The notes under the pieces are model-generated. The model saw only the letters and a program-made list of their open reading frames with translations. It did no database searches and had not been told where the DNA came from. A stretch of DNA of 64,000 nt from Vreelandella olivaria. GTDB lineage: Bacteria > Pseudomonadota > Gammaproteobacteria > Pseudomonadales > Halomonadaceae. The stretch spans positions 62,001 through 126,000 of the forward strand of contig NZ_JALPZO010000014.1 of the NCBI RefSeq assembly GCF_023507745.1, written 5' to 3'. The position numbers and the translations under genes are program-made. Shown here one piece after another: positions 8,661 to 17,473 of this stretch. The number at the start of each line of letters is the position of its first letter. The first letter of the stretch is position 1.

Positions 8661-8745
8661 GGCGAATCTCCGCAAAACGTATAGCCACGCAGGTACAAAA
8701 TACCTTGGCCGGACCATACATTAGCTGTTGTCATTATTATCAATG

Positions 8746-8761
8746 TTGACGTTTACGTTAA
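8746..8761. promoter_or_regulatory. Predicted LiuR operator upstream of the valine-pathway genes
   Basis: TTGACGTTTACGTTAA is a near-palindrome with the same TTxAC-N6-GTxAA layout as the two boxes beside liuR. On the minus strand it begins with TTAACG, which could serve as a -35 followed 17 nt later by AATAAT, so a bound MerR-type protein would block this promoter. It lies 86 nt upstream of the acyl-CoA dehydrogenase start. Confidence 0.6.
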
Positions 8762-8832
8762 CTTATATTTTTCCCCTACCCAGCGCAACCGCTTACCCCC
8801 CACGACCTTTGGTGTACACACGCCATCAGACG

Positions 8833-8856
8833 AAAAAAGGGCGCCACTGGGCGCCC
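8833..8856 (-). terminator. Rho-independent terminator after livM
   Basis: On the minus strand a 7-bp GC-rich stem (GGGCGCC/GGCGCCC, loop CAGT) is followed directly by six T residues. It lies about 40 nt beyond the livM stop and separates the transporter transcript from the valine-enzyme transcript. Confidence 0.85.
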
Positions 8857-8895
8857 ACACGGACAAGCACTGTCGTCAAAACCGCCCCAATCCAT

Positions 8896-9888
8896 CTATT
8901 TAAAGTTTTTCCGATACATTTTGGTGAACTCGCCCACGATCCCACTGCGGAAGCTAAGCACACACACAACAAAGATAATGCCCAGAATCACATTGACCCA
9001 GTTGCCCAGGGGCGATTGCGCAAGGATATGTTGCAGGCTGACCACTATCCCCGCCCCCATTACCGGGCCTAATAGAGTGCCGACGCCTCCCAACAGCGTC
9101 ATCAGGATGACTTCCCCAGACATATGCCAATGGGCATCGGTCAGCGAGGCCAACTGAAACACCACTGTTTTGGTGGAACCCGCCAGGCCTGCCAGGGCAG
9201 CGGAAAGTACGAAAGCCAGCAACTTGTAGGCATCCACGTTATAGCCAAGCGAAATGGCGCGCGGCTCATTCTCACGAATCGCTTTTAGCACCTGCCCAAA
9301 AGGCGAATGTACAGTGCGCTGAATCAGCGCAAAGCCAAACAGGAAGATCGCAAACACGAAGTAGTACATCGCCAGGTTGCTGCGCAGACTAATCATGCCA
9401 AACAGCGCACCGCGTGGTACGCCATGCAGGCCATCTTCACCACCGGTAAACGGCGCCTGAATAAACAGGAAGTAAACCAACTGAGCCAACGCCAGCGTTA
9501 CCATGGCAAAGTAGATGCCTTGGCGGCGAATGGCCAGCACACCAAACAACGCTCCCAGCAAGGTGGCCATCAGTGTTCCGCCAATAATGCCCAACTCGGG
9601 AGTGAGGCCTGGGTAACTGGCCAGTAAATAACCCGTTATATAGCCCCCGGTTGCCAAAAAAGCGGCATGTCCAAACGACAGCAGCCCCGCATACCCCAGC
9701 AGGAGATTAAACGCACAGGCAAACAGCGCAAAACAGAGTACCTTCATTAAAAACACAGGGTAGGCAACAAACGGAGCGACCAGACCGATAGCCACAAGCG
9801 CGATATAGAACAGCGTACGCCTAAGTTTGGCTCGCCGCTGCCGTTCGGTAACGGCGTTGGGTATTAACACTGCATGAGATTCTGCCAT
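8896..9888 (-). CDS. livM: Branched-chain amino acid ABC transporter permease LivM
   Basis: The 330-residue inner-membrane protein has about eight to ten hydrophobic segments and LivM hallmarks: LLGYAGLLSFGHAAFLATGGY at about 64-84, a QGIYFAMVTLALAQ stretch, and the cytoplasmic coupling sequence AIRENEPRAISLGYNVDAYKLLAF. A short hydrophilic N-terminus (MAESHAVLIPNAVTERQRRAKLRR) precedes the first segment. With LivH it forms the channel of a HAAT-family importer. It starts 3 nt after the livH stop and ends at a strong terminator. The location beside leucine and valine catabolic genes supports branched-chain amino acids or their oxo-acids as substrate, but this is contextual. Confidence 0.9.
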   Translation of the reverse strand: MAESHAVLIPNAVTERQRRAKLRRTLFYIALVAIGLVAPFVAYPVFLMKVLCFALFACAFNLLLGYAGLLSFGHAAFLATGGYITGYLLASYPGLTPELGIIGGTLMATLLGALFGVLAIRRQGIYFAMVTLALAQLVYFLFIQAPFTGGEDGLHGVPRGALFGMISLRSNLAMYYFVFAIFLFGFALIQRTVHSPFGQVLKAIRENEPRAISLGYNVDAYKLLAFVLSAALAGLAGSTKTVVFQLASLTDAHWHMSGEVILMTLLGGVGTLLGPVMGAGIVVSLQHILAQSPLGNWVNVILGIIFVVCVLSFRSGIVGEFTKMYRKNFK

Positions 9889-9891
9889 GGT

Positions 9892-10779
9892 TTATGCCTC
9901 CTTACCGAACAGCCCAGAGGGGCGTAACATGAGCACAAGGATCATGACGAGAAAAATCACGGTATTGGAGGCTTCGGGGTAATACACCTTGGTGAGCCCC
10001 TCTATTACTCCCATCGACAAGCCAGTGACAATCGCCCCGAGAATCGACCCCATACCACCGATCACCACGACAGCAAACACGACGATCAGCAGGCTTGACC
10101 CCATCGTAGGGGAAACCGGGTATAACGGCGCCGCCAATACCCCGGCAAACGCAGCCAGGCCAACACCAAACCCATAGGTCAGGGTGATTAATAGTGGAAC
10201 GTTTACCCCGAAGGCCTGCATAAGTTGAGAGTTTTCCGTTCCCGCCCGAAGATAGGCCCCCAGCCGGGTGCGCTCAATCATAAACCAGGTGAACAGACAC
10301 ATGGATAAGGCGGCGACCAGTACCCAGGCGCGATAGGTAGGCAGGAACATAAAGCCCAGATTCAAGCCTCCCTGGAGAACTTCCGGCGTGGCATAACGTG
10401 CACCGGAAACACCGAAGAAGTTGACCAGCGTCCCTTCAAAAATCAGCGCTAACCCGAAAGTTAACAGCAGCCCATAAAGATGGTCCAGGTGAGCAATGCG
10501 GCGCAGTAAAAAGCGCTCCATCAACATCCCGAGCCCACCCACTACTAACGGCACCAGAACCAGCGCCAGCCAATAGTTAATGCCCAGGTAGCGAAAGCCT
10601 AGCAGCGCAGCAAAGGCTCCCAGCATATATTGCGCCCCATGGGCAAAGTTGACGATCTTGAGTAGGCCGAAGATGACCGCCAGGCCCAAACTAAGCAGTG
10701 CATAAAAGGCTCCGTTCACAAGCCCCAGCGTTAACTGGCCCATGAACACAGCCAGTGGCACGCCGAATATCATTGTCAT
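9892..10779 (-). CDS. livH: Branched-chain amino acid ABC transporter permease LivH
   Basis: From MTMIFGVPLAVFMGQL the permease is 295 residues. The ATG at 10779 has GAGGAG nine nt upstream, which decides it over the longer frame starting at 10803. It has multiple membrane segments and LivH family motifs: LVNGAFYALLSLGLAVIFG at about 21-39, KIVNFAHGAQYMLGAF, and RAGTENSQLMQAFGVNV as the ATPase-coupling loop. It pairs with LivM. A 200-nt gap with a long nested palindrome separates it from the upstream binding-protein gene, so it may be expressed at a lower level than that gene. Confidence 0.92.
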   Translation of the reverse strand: MTMIFGVPLAVFMGQLTLGLVNGAFYALLSLGLAVIFGLLKIVNFAHGAQYMLGAFAALLGFRYLGINYWLALVLVPLVVGGLGMLMERFLLRRIAHLDHLYGLLLTFGLALIFEGTLVNFFGVSGARYATPEVLQGGLNLGFMFLPTYRAWVLVAALSMCLFTWFMIERTRLGAYLRAGTENSQLMQAFGVNVPLLITLTYGFGVGLAAFAGVLAAPLYPVSPTMGSSLLIVVFAVVVIGGMGSILGAIVTGLSMGVIEGLTKVYYPEASNTVIFLVMILVLMLRPSGLFGKEA

Positions 10780-10878
10780 AACGCTAATCTCCTCGCCCGC
10801 CAACCGGTTCTACACAGTATCTTTGGCTTCTATTCGGCTTTGGGTTTGCATGAAAAGTCAGCGAGCACAGGTCAGGGG

Positions 10879-10940
10879 CAAAAATCGGCAAAAAGACGGA
10901 GTTTACTGGATTGTAAATGAGTACTTTAAGCCGATTTTTG
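10879..10940. repeat. 62-nt nested inverted repeat between binding-protein and livH genes
   Basis: Outer arms CAAAAATCGGC and GCCGATTTTTG (11 bp perfect, extendable by AAAG/CTTT after two mismatches) enclose an inner palindrome TTTAC-tggatt-GTAAA at 10902-10917. Both share the same centre (10909.5). It lies 39 nt past the binding-protein stop and 100 nt before livH. It could be a bidirectional terminator or attenuator, or an mRNA-stabilising stem that lets the binding protein be made in excess. The inner part also fits the LiuR-box core seen elsewhere in this locus. Confidence 0.6.
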
Positions 10941-10979
10941 ACAACACATGACCGAGCGCCACTAGTTTTCAGACATAGC

Positions 10980-12197
10980 CTAGTTCTGTACCAGCTTGCA
11001 CTGGCTCTCAGACAGTGGGCGATACGCCTCTTCGGCGGGAATAGTGCTGAGGATTTCGTACAGATCCCATTCACCGGTAGACGCTTCCGGTTTTTTTACC
11101 TGGGCGAGGTACATATCATGGACCATACGACCATCTTCCCGAATGCGACCATTACGGGCAAAGAAGTCATTGATCGGCTCTTCAGCCATTTTGGCGCGTA
11201 CGGTTTCCGGGTCATCGGTGCCTGCTGCTTCCACCGCTTTTAAGTAGTGCATGGTGCTGGAGTAGATACCTGCCTGCACCATAGTGGGCATACGACCCAC
11301 TTGTTCATAATAGCGCTCTGCCCATTCACGGGACTCATCATCCATATCCCAATACCAACCAGTGGTGAGCAGCAGGTTTTGGGTCGCGTCCAACCCCAAG
11401 GCGTGAATGTCATTAAGGAAAACCAACAGGCCCGCCAGCTGCTGTCCGCTCTGGGTAAGGCCAAACTGGCTGGCCGTCGTGATGGCATTCACCGTATCCG
11501 AACCTGCGTTGGCGAGGCCCACAATTTGTGCCCCTGAGCCTTGTGCCTGCAGAATATAAGAGGAGAAGTCACTGGTGGGGAATGGGTGGCGAACGTTACC
11601 AACGATTTCGCCACCATTCTCTTCGACCACCTTGATAACGTCCGCTTCCAGGGCATGACCAAAGGCATAGTCTGCGGTCAACAGAAACCAGCTATCGCCG
11701 CCCTGCTCCACCACTGCTCTTGCCGTACCATTGGCCAGCGGATAAGTGTCGTACACCCAGTGGACGTGGTTGGGTGTACAGTGCTCATTGGTCACACTGG
11801 ACGCCGCTGAGCCTGATACGATCCCCAGGCCATTGTTTTCCTCCAGCACCCGGGTAACTGCAATGGTCACCGAAGAAGCAACCAGGCCCGCCACCATGTC
11901 AACGTTACGCTGGTCGATCCATTCCCGGACGGTATTGGCCCCCACATCGGCACTGTTACGATCATCGGCGCTGAAAACCACAATCGGCGCGCCATTCACA
12001 CTGCCACCAAAGTCAGCCACAGCCATTTCCAGCGCGGTTTGACCACCAGGCCCTGCCAGATCACGGTAGGTACCCGACATATCGGCCAGATACCCAATAC
12101 GCACTTCACCATCACTAATGTCCGCGTTAGCGGTCGAAACCGCCATGGCAGCGGCAATGGCGATGCTGGCAGTCAGCGTTTTTTTCGCAAATGTCAT
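10980..12197 (-). CDS. ABC transporter substrate-binding protein (branched-chain amino acid/amide family)
   Basis: This 405-residue periplasmic protein starts with a Sec signal peptide (MTFAKKTLTASIAIAAAMAVSTANA, cleavage before about residue 26). It continues with the Peripla_BP_6 pattern: EVRIGYLADMSGTYRDLAGP, ALEMAVADFGGSVNG and VFSADDRNSADVGANTVREW, later GIVSGSAASSVTNEHC. It is the ligand receptor of the LivHMGF importer encoded on both sides. The ATG has AGGAG six nt upstream. The family covers leucine/isoleucine/valine, amides and aromatic acids, so the ligand is inferred from the flanking liu and valine genes. It has its own 160-nt upstream region after livF. Confidence 0.9.
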   Translation of the reverse strand: MTFAKKTLTASIAIAAAMAVSTANADISDGEVRIGYLADMSGTYRDLAGPGGQTALEMAVADFGGSVNGAPIVVFSADDRNSADVGANTVREWIDQRNVDMVAGLVASSVTIAVTRVLEENNGLGIVSGSAASSVTNEHCTPNHVHWVYDTYPLANGTARAVVEQGGDSWFLLTADYAFGHALEADVIKVVEENGGEIVGNVRHPFPTSDFSSYILQAQGSGAQIVGLANAGSDTVNAITTASQFGLTQSGQQLAGLLVFLNDIHALGLDATQNLLLTTGWYWDMDDESREWAERYYEQVGRMPTMVQAGIYSSTMHYLKAVEAAGTDDPETVRAKMAEEPINDFFARNGRIREDGRMVHDMYLAQVKKPEASTGEWDLYEILSTIPAEEAYRPLSESQCKLVQN

Positions 12198-12357
12198 GTT
12201 CGTCTCCTGACCTTTTAGGCCTTTGTTGTTGTGTTACGACGTAGCGTGTTGATTGTGTTGAGCGGTTGTCATTATTGTGTTGTCAGCAGTGCTATCAGCA
12301 AAACATGTGCACGGTCAGTGCGGTCGCGCATTGGTACCGTAGTTCGTTATCAGTGCC

Positions 12358-13107
12358 TTATACTCCCAACATGGTATTGAGGTGCTCCCGACGGGATGGC
12401 AATTGAGCGGCGGTGATCTCTTCCACAATCCGGCCGTGATCCATGACGAAGTGGCGGTCCGCCAGCGGCGCGGCAAAACGGAAGTTCTGCTCCACCAGCA
12501 CGATCGTCATGCCGCGCTCTTTTAACTGCACCAAGACCTCACCCAGTTTCTGGACGATAACGGGAGCCAGGCCTTCAGTAATTTCATCAAGCAGTAACAG
12601 CCTGGCACCGGTACGCAATATGCGCGCCATGGCCAACATTTGCTGCTCACCACCTGACAAGCGTGTGCCCTGGCTTTTGCGCCGCTCATAGAGATTGGGG
12701 AACATGGCATAGATTTCATCCAGGCTCATGCCTCCAGAGCGCACAGTGGGCGGGAGCAGTAGATTTTCATGCACATCCAGACTGGCAAAAATGCCACGCT
12801 CTTCCGGGCAATAACCGATCCCCAGCCGGGGAATATGGTGAGGCTTCATGCACAGAGTTTCATTACCGTTGATCACGATTGACCCTGTGCGCCGCCCCAC
12901 CATATTCATAATGGACTTTAGGGTGGTGCTGCGCCCGGCGCCGTTGCGGCCCAACAGGGTAACCAGCTCACCACGCTTAACGTTAAAATTCACACCGTGC
13001 AAAATGTGCGACTCACCATAAAAGGCGTGTAAATCCTGTACCCGCAACATTTCCAGGTTTTGAGTATCGGTAGACTCATCCATCTCATGGGGCTCAGCAA
13101 TATTCAT
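12358..13107 (-). CDS. livF: ABC transporter ATP-binding protein LivF
   Basis: The 249-residue ATPase has Walker A at about 52-60 (GRNGAGRSTTLKSI), signature LSGGEQQMLAMARIL, and Walker B RLLLLDEITEGLAPVI followed by the switch histidine region VLVEQNFRFA. The Walker A lysine is replaced by arginine (codon CGC), and the usual DEPS/T after Walker B is DEIT. The remaining LivF architecture is intact and there is no sign of decay. It overlaps livG by 4 nt, so translation is likely coupled. LivF and LivG form the ATPase pair of the importer. A 19-residue acidic N-terminal extension (MNIAEPHEMDESTDTQNLE) precedes the domain. Confidence 0.9.
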   Translation of the reverse strand: MNIAEPHEMDESTDTQNLEMLRVQDLHAFYGESHILHGVNFNVKRGELVTLLGRNGAGRSTTLKSIMNMVGRRTGSIVINGNETLCMKPHHIPRLGIGYCPEERGIFASLDVHENLLLPPTVRSGGMSLDEIYAMFPNLYERRKSQGTRLSGGEQQMLAMARILRTGARLLLLDEITEGLAPVIVQKLGEVLVQLKERGMTIVLVEQNFRFAAPLADRHFVMDHGRIVEEITAAQLPSRREHLNTMLGV

Positions 13108-13892
13108 ACGACAGCCTCCTCTTCGGCGGCTTCACTACCCATATACGCTTCTCTCACCAGTGGATTGCGGGAAACACTCTGGTAGTCCCCCTCAGCCAAT
13201 ACCGCACCGCGCGCCAACACGGTAATCCGGTCACACAGGCGGCTGACGACACTCAGATTGTGTTCGACCATCAGCACCGTGCGCCCTTGTGATACACGCT
13301 TGATAAGCGCCACAATCCGATCCACGTCTTCCGCCCCCATACCCTGGGTAGGCTCATCCAGCAGCATCATGTTGGGATCAAGCGCCAGAGTGGTAGCGAC
13401 CTCCAGAGCGCGCTTACGGCCGTAGGGCATTTCTACCGTGAGGGTATTGGCGTACTCCTTCAAACCGACCTCCGCCAACAGTTCCAGGGCGCGCTCGTTT
13501 AAAGGATCCAGCGACTTTTCCGATTTCCAAAAATGAAACGATGTGCCCAGCTTACGTTGTAGTGCCACGCGAACATTCTCGAGCGCGGTCATATGGGCGA
13601 ATACGGCAGAAATCTGAAATGAGCGCACCAAACCAAGCCGGGCGATCTCATTGGATTTCATTGTGGTGATGGGCTTGCCGCGATACAAAATTTCACCGCG
13701 GGTAGGCGGTGAAAACTTGGTTAAAAGATTAAATACTGTCGTTTTACCGGCACCATTAGGGCCGATAAGGGCATGGATGTGTCCTTCCTGCACCTGAAGA
13801 TTCACGTTATCCACGGCGGTAAAGCCGCGAAACTCCTTGGTCAGCCCCCGAGTTTCGAGCACTGGCCCACTTAGGACATCGTCTGCACGCAT
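13104..13892 (-). CDS. livG: ABC transporter ATP-binding protein LivG
   Basis: This 262-residue ATPase has a canonical Walker A (GPNGAGKTTVFNLLTKF at about 43-59), the LivG-type signature MPYGRKRALEVATTLA in place of LSGGQ, Walker B NMMLLDEPTQGMGAEDV and the switch VLMVEHNLSVV. It powers import with LivF. It is the first gene of the leftward arm, 335 nt from liuR. A palindromic LiuR-like box lies about 90 nt upstream of its ATG, which makes control of uptake by LiuR likely. Confidence 0.93.
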   Translation of the reverse strand: MRADDVLSGPVLETRGLTKEFRGFTAVDNVNLQVQEGHIHALIGPNGAGKTTVFNLLTKFSPPTRGEILYRGKPITTMKSNEIARLGLVRSFQISAVFAHMTALENVRVALQRKLGTSFHFWKSEKSLDPLNERALELLAEVGLKEYANTLTVEMPYGRKRALEVATTLALDPNMMLLDEPTQGMGAEDVDRIVALIKRVSQGRTVLMVEHNLSVVSRLCDRITVLARGAVLAEGDYQSVSRNPLVREAYMGSEAAEEEAVV

Positions 13893-13981
13893 GAAGTGGT
13901 AAACCTCTTGTTGTTTTTGTGCTGACGTTGAACCAGCCTCTTTTATTATGGAGCGAAAAAGTGATTAGCCGGCAACGCACC

Positions 13982-13997
13982 CTTACCTGAACGTAAG
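13982..13997. promoter_or_regulatory. Predicted LiuR operator, livG side
   Basis: CTTACCTGAACGTAAG has perfect 5-nt arms (CTTAC/GTAAG) around a 6-nt centre, the same geometry as the perfect palindrome at 14149. It lies 89 nt upstream of the livG start in the divergent intergenic region. Confidence 0.55.
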
Positions 13998-14148
13998 GTG
14001 TAAGTGCAAACTAGCAATCACTTATAGGGTATTACAACTACAACTTTGGTCTACGCTTATACTAGCCAATCCACTGAATCCAATTAAAAACCAAAAATAT
14101 CAATAAATTAAGAATTTTCAATGCTTATCTATAGCAAGCAATATCATC

Positions 14149-14164
14149 TTTACGTTAACGTAAA
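14149..14164. promoter_or_regulatory. Predicted LiuR operator, liuR side
   Basis: TTTACGTTAACGTAAA is a perfect 16-nt palindrome 63 nt upstream of the liuR ATG. MerR-type LiuR proteins are known to control liu operons through palindromes of this size, usually including their own promoter. The rest of the 335-nt intergenic region (13893-14227) is AT-rich and contains no other gene. Confidence 0.7.
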
Positions 14165-14227
14165 CTTGTTTTAGCCTCAGGGTCAGTGTTCCATAGGGAC
14201 ATTACCCTATTGACGAGAAAACAGATC

Positions 14228-14635
14228 ATGAGCAAAACCTACTCGATCAGTGAACTGGCCAGCGAATTTGACGTCACCACCCGCAGCATCCGCTTTTATG
14301 AAGATCAGGAGCTGCTTCACCCTACTCGTCGTGGTCAAACACGCATTTACAGCAGTAAAGATCGCGTACGGCTAAAGCTGACCCTGCGTGGCAAACGGCT
14401 GGGGTTTTCCCTGGCAGAAATCCGTGAACTGTTTGAGCTATGGGATGAAACCCGTAGTGGTAGCGAGAAACAGCTGCATTTGATGCTGAGCAAGATCAAC
14501 GAGCGAAAAGCCGCTCTCGAACAACAAATGAAAGATATCACCATGGTGCAGCTGGAACTTGAGAGCGCTGAGATTCGCTGCCGCCAGGCCCTTGAAGAAC
14601 TCAATGAAAAACCTCCATTAACAACGACAAGGTGA
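14228..14635 (+). CDS. liuR: MerR-family regulator of leucine/isovalerate utilisation, LiuR
   Basis: The 135-residue product, from MSKTYSISELASEFDVTTRS, has the MerR winged helix-turn-helix: ISELASEFDVTTRSIRFYEDQELL at about 6-29 and RRGQTRIYSSKDRVRLKLTLRGKRLGFSLAEIREL, then a C-terminal dimerisation coiled coil (MLSKINERKAALEQQMKDITMVQLELESAE). There is no metal-binding cysteine cluster, as expected for an acyl-CoA-type regulator. I start at 14228 because the domain begins there; the frame extends upstream to 14186 without similarity. It is the first gene of liuRABCDE, with a perfect palindrome 63 nt upstream, implying autoregulation. In known systems LiuR represses until a branched-chain acyl-CoA binds. 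Confidence 0.92.
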   Translation: MSKTYSISELASEFDVTTRSIRFYEDQELLHPTRRGQTRIYSSKDRVRLKLTLRGKRLGFSLAEIRELFELWDETRSGSEKQLHLMLSKINERKAALEQQMKDITMVQLELESAEIRCRQALEELNEKPPLTTTR

Positions 14636-14641
14636 TTGAGC

Positions 14642-15811
14642 ATGTTTTCCCACTATTCAGAACTCAATTTCGGGCTCGACGACGAGTTGAACATGCTGCG
14701 CGAGCAGGTCAATGCCTTTGCCGCAAGCGAAATTGCACCACGCGCAGCCGAGATCGACCATAACAATGAGTTCCCCAACGACTTATGGAAAAAGTTTGGT
14801 GATATGGGGCTACTGGGGATTACAGTGCCCGAAGAGAATGGTGGCAGCGGTATGGGCTATCTTGCCCACTGTATTGCCATGGAAGAGATCTCGCGCGCCA
14901 GCGCCTCGGTCGCCCTCTCCTATGGCGCACACTCCAACCTGTGTGTGAATCAGCTCAAAATAAATGCCTCTGCCGAGCAGAAAGCCAAGTACCTGCCCAA
15001 GCTGCTTAGCGGTGAGCATATTGGCGCCCTGGCCATGTCAGAGCCAGGCGCCGGCTCTGATGTGGTCTCCATGCAACTGCGCGCCAGGCATGCAGGCGAC
15101 CGCTACATTCTGAACGGTAATAAGATGTGGATCACTAACGGCCCCGATGCCAATGTGCTGGTGGTTTACGCCAAAACCGACCCCGAAGCGGGTTCCAAAG
15201 GGATCACTGCCTTCATTATTGAAAAGGGCATGCCCGGCTTCACCACTGCCCAAAAGCTCGACAAGCTGGGTATGCGCGGCTCCAACACCTGCGAGCTGGT
15301 TTTCCAGGACTGCGAAGTGCCCGCTGAAAACATACTGGGTGACGTTGGCAAGGGCGTGCGCGTGCTGATGAGCGGCCTTGACTACGAACGTACGGTGCTG
15401 GCCGCAGGCCCTATTGGCATCATGCAAGCCGCTGTGGACGTGGTAGTTCCTTACATCCACGAGCGTAAACAGTTCAACCAGTCCATTGGTGAATTCCAAC
15501 TGGTACAGGGCAAGGTGGCGGATATGTACACCACTCTGAATGCCTGCCGCGCTTACCTGTATGCGGTGGCAGGCGCCTGCGACCGAGGCCAGACGTCTCG
15601 TAAAGATGCCGCTGGCGTGATTCTTTACTGTGCCGAAAAAGCGACTCAGGTAGCACTGGATGCCATTCAGTTGTTGGGTGGCAACGGCTATATCAATGAG
15701 TACCCCACAGGACGCCTGCTGCGGGATGCCAAACTTTACGAAATTGGCGCAGGAACCAGCGAAATTCGCCGCATGTTAATTGGCCGCGAACTCTTCAACG
15801 AAAGTAAGTAA
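14642..15811 (+). CDS. liuA: Isovaleryl-CoA dehydrogenase
   Basis: This 389-residue FAD enzyme converts isovaleryl-CoA to 3-methylcrotonyl-CoA in leucine degradation. ACAD motifs are present ([35 protein letters not shown]). The catalytic glutamate is where isovaleryl-CoA dehydrogenases keep it, in [14 protein letters not shown] (about Glu249). The usual C-terminal position instead reads [13 protein letters not shown] without Glu, which is diagnostic for this subfamily. I chose the ATG at 14642 because AAGG lies nine nt upstream, next to the liuR stop; a TTG six nt earlier is possible. The liuB ATG starts 10 nt downstream. Confidence 0.95.
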   Translation: MFSHYSELNFGLDDELNMLREQVNAFAASEIAPRAAEIDHNNEFPNDLWKKFGDMGLLGITVPEENGGSGMGYLAHCIAMEEISRASASVALSYGAHSNLCVNQLKINASAEQKAKYLPKLLSGEHIGALAMSEPGAGSDVVSMQLRARHAGDRYILNGNKMWITNGPDANVLVVYAKTDPEAGSKGITAFIIEKGMPGFTTAQKLDKLGMRGSNTCELVFQDCEVPAENILGDVGKGVRVLMSGLDYERTVLAAGPIGIMQAAVDVVVPYIHERKQFNQSIGEFQLVQGKVADMYTTLNACRAYLYAVAGACDRGQTSRKDAAGVILYCAEKATQVALDAIQLLGGNGYINEYPTGRLLRDAKLYEIGAGTSEIRRMLIGRELFNESK

Positions 15812-15821
15812 GGGCCGCGCC

Positions 15822-17429
15822 ATGAGCACTATCTTTACTCAGATTAACCCGCGTAGCGATGCCTTCCAGGCCAACGAAACATCACTGCTGGCAGAGGTGA
15901 GCAAGCTGCGTGAACTCACCGCCACGATTGCCCAAGGCGGCGGCCCCAAAGCCCGAGAGCGCCATGAGAGCCGGGGCAAACTGTTTGTTCGTGACCGCAT
16001 TGATCACCTGATTGATGAAGGCTCGCCTTTTTTAGAGTTTTCTTCTCTGGCGGCTCACCAGGTTTACGACACTGAGGTACCGGCGGCGGGTGTGGTAACC
16101 GGCATTGGTCGCGTTTCAGGCGTTGAATGCGTCATTGTGGCCAACGATGCCACCGTTAAAGGCGGCACTTATTTTCCGCTGACGGTAAAAAAACACCTTC
16201 GCGCCCAAGAGATTGCCCGTAAGCACCGCCTGCCGTGCATTTATCTGGTGGACTCTGGCGGCGCCTTTTTACCCCGCCAGGATGAGGTGTTCCCAGACCG
16301 TGACCACTTCGGCCGCATCTTCTACAACCAGGCCACCATGTCAGCGGAAGGCATTCCACAAATTGCCGTGGTGATGGGTTCCTGCACCGCGGGTGGCGCT
16401 TATGTGCCCGCTATGGCAGATGAATCCATTATCGTAAAACAGCAGGGCACGATTTTCCTGGGCGGACCTCCGCTGGTGAAAGCCGCTACTGGCGAAAGCA
16501 TTAGTGCCGAGGACCTGGGAGGCGCGGATGTACACGCAAAAATAAGCGGTGTTGCTGACCATTACGCAGAAAACGATGCCCACGCCCTACAACTAGCACG
16601 TGCCTGTGTCTCCCGACTGAACTGGCAAAAGCGTGGCAAGCTCGCTATGCAGGCGCCAAAACCGCCCAAACTCGACCCCGCCGAACTCTACGGTATTGTG
16701 GGTACCGACCTGAAGAAGCCCTACGATGTCCGCGAAGTCATTGGCCGTATTGTCGATGGTTCTGAATTTGACGAGTTCAAACGCTACTACGGCGACACGC
16801 TGGTGACCGGCTTTGCCCATATTCACGGCTATCCAGTGGGCATCGTAGCCAATAATGGCGTGCTGTTTTCAGAGAGTGCGGTGAAAGGTGCCCACTTTAT
16901 TGAACTATGTGCCCAGCGCAAGATCCCGCTGATATTCCTGCAGAACATTACCGGCTTTATGGTCGGCTCCAGGTACGAGCATGAAGGCATTGCCAAACAC
17001 GGTGCCAAACTGGTGACCGCGGTTGCCTGCGCCAAGGTGCCCAAGTACACCGTACTGATTGGTGGCAGCTTCGGAGCAGGTAACTACGGCATGTGTGGCC
17101 GCGCCTATGATCCCAACTTACTGTTTATGTGGCCCAACGCACGCATCTCGGTGATGGGTGGCGAACAGGCTGCAGGTGTACTTTCCCAGGTGAAACGCGA
17201 GCAGTATGCCCGCGAGGGGCGCGAATGGTCCACCAAGGATGAGGAAGCGTTTAAACAGCCCACCCGGGAGCAGTATGAGCACCAGGGGCACCCTTACTAC
17301 GCCAGCGCCCGATTGTGGGATGACGGCGTCATCGACCCGCTGCAAACCCGCGATATTTTGGGACTTTCCCTGGCGGCTGCGATGAATGCCGACATAGAAG
17401 AGACACGCTTCGGCGTGTTCCGGATGTAA
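15822..17429 (+). CDS. liuB: Methylcrotonyl-CoA carboxylase, carboxyltransferase (beta) subunit
   Basis: The protein is 535 residues from [20 protein letters not shown], the usual size for this subunit. It has the two crotonase-like halves of biotin-dependent carboxyltransferases: [20 protein letters not shown] near the N-terminus, [20 protein letters not shown] as an oxyanion-hole segment, and [18 protein letters not shown] with [19 protein letters not shown] in the second half. It transfers CO2 from biotin on LiuD to 3-methylcrotonyl-CoA, giving 3-methylglutaconyl-CoA. The longer frame from 15780 overlaps liuA and was rejected. It lies between liuA and liuC. Confidence 0.95.
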   Translation: MSTIFTQINPRSDAFQANETSLLAEVSKLRELTATIAQGGGPKARERHESRGKLFVRDRIDHLIDEGSPFLEFSSLAAHQVYDTEVPAAGVVTGIGRVSGVECVIVANDATVKGGTYFPLTVKKHLRAQEIARKHRLPCIYLVDSGGAFLPRQDEVFPDRDHFGRIFYNQATMSAEGIPQIAVVMGSCTAGGAYVPAMADESIIVKQQGTIFLGGPPLVKAATGESISAEDLGGADVHAKISGVADHYAENDAHALQLARACVSRLNWQKRGKLAMQAPKPPKLDPAELYGIVGTDLKKPYDVREVIGRIVDGSEFDEFKRYYGDTLVTGFAHIHGYPVGIVANNGVLFSESAVKGAHFIELCAQRKIPLIFLQNITGFMVGSRYEHEGIAKHGAKLVTAVACAKVPKYTVLIGGSFGAGNYGMCGRAYDPNLLFMWPNARISVMGGEQAAGVLSQVKREQYAREGREWSTKDEEAFKQPTREQYEHQGHPYYASARLWDDGVIDPLQTRDILGLSLAAAMNADIEETRFGVFRM

Positions 17430-17473
17430 GTTGTAAAGCGTCTGCGCTCGACATCTTTACAGGAGCTTAATGA

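Noticed and set aside
8720..8745. TTGTCATTATTATCAATG as a second Fur box
   Set aside because: It matches the Fur consensus poorly in alignment (roughly half the positions), and the flanking genes are catabolic.
15400..15800. Isovaleryl-CoA dehydrogenase lacking the usual C-terminal catalytic glutamate (GAGTSEIRR)
   Set aside because: This subfamily uses a glutamate from a different helix ([10 protein letters not shown]), which is present, so the enzyme should be active.
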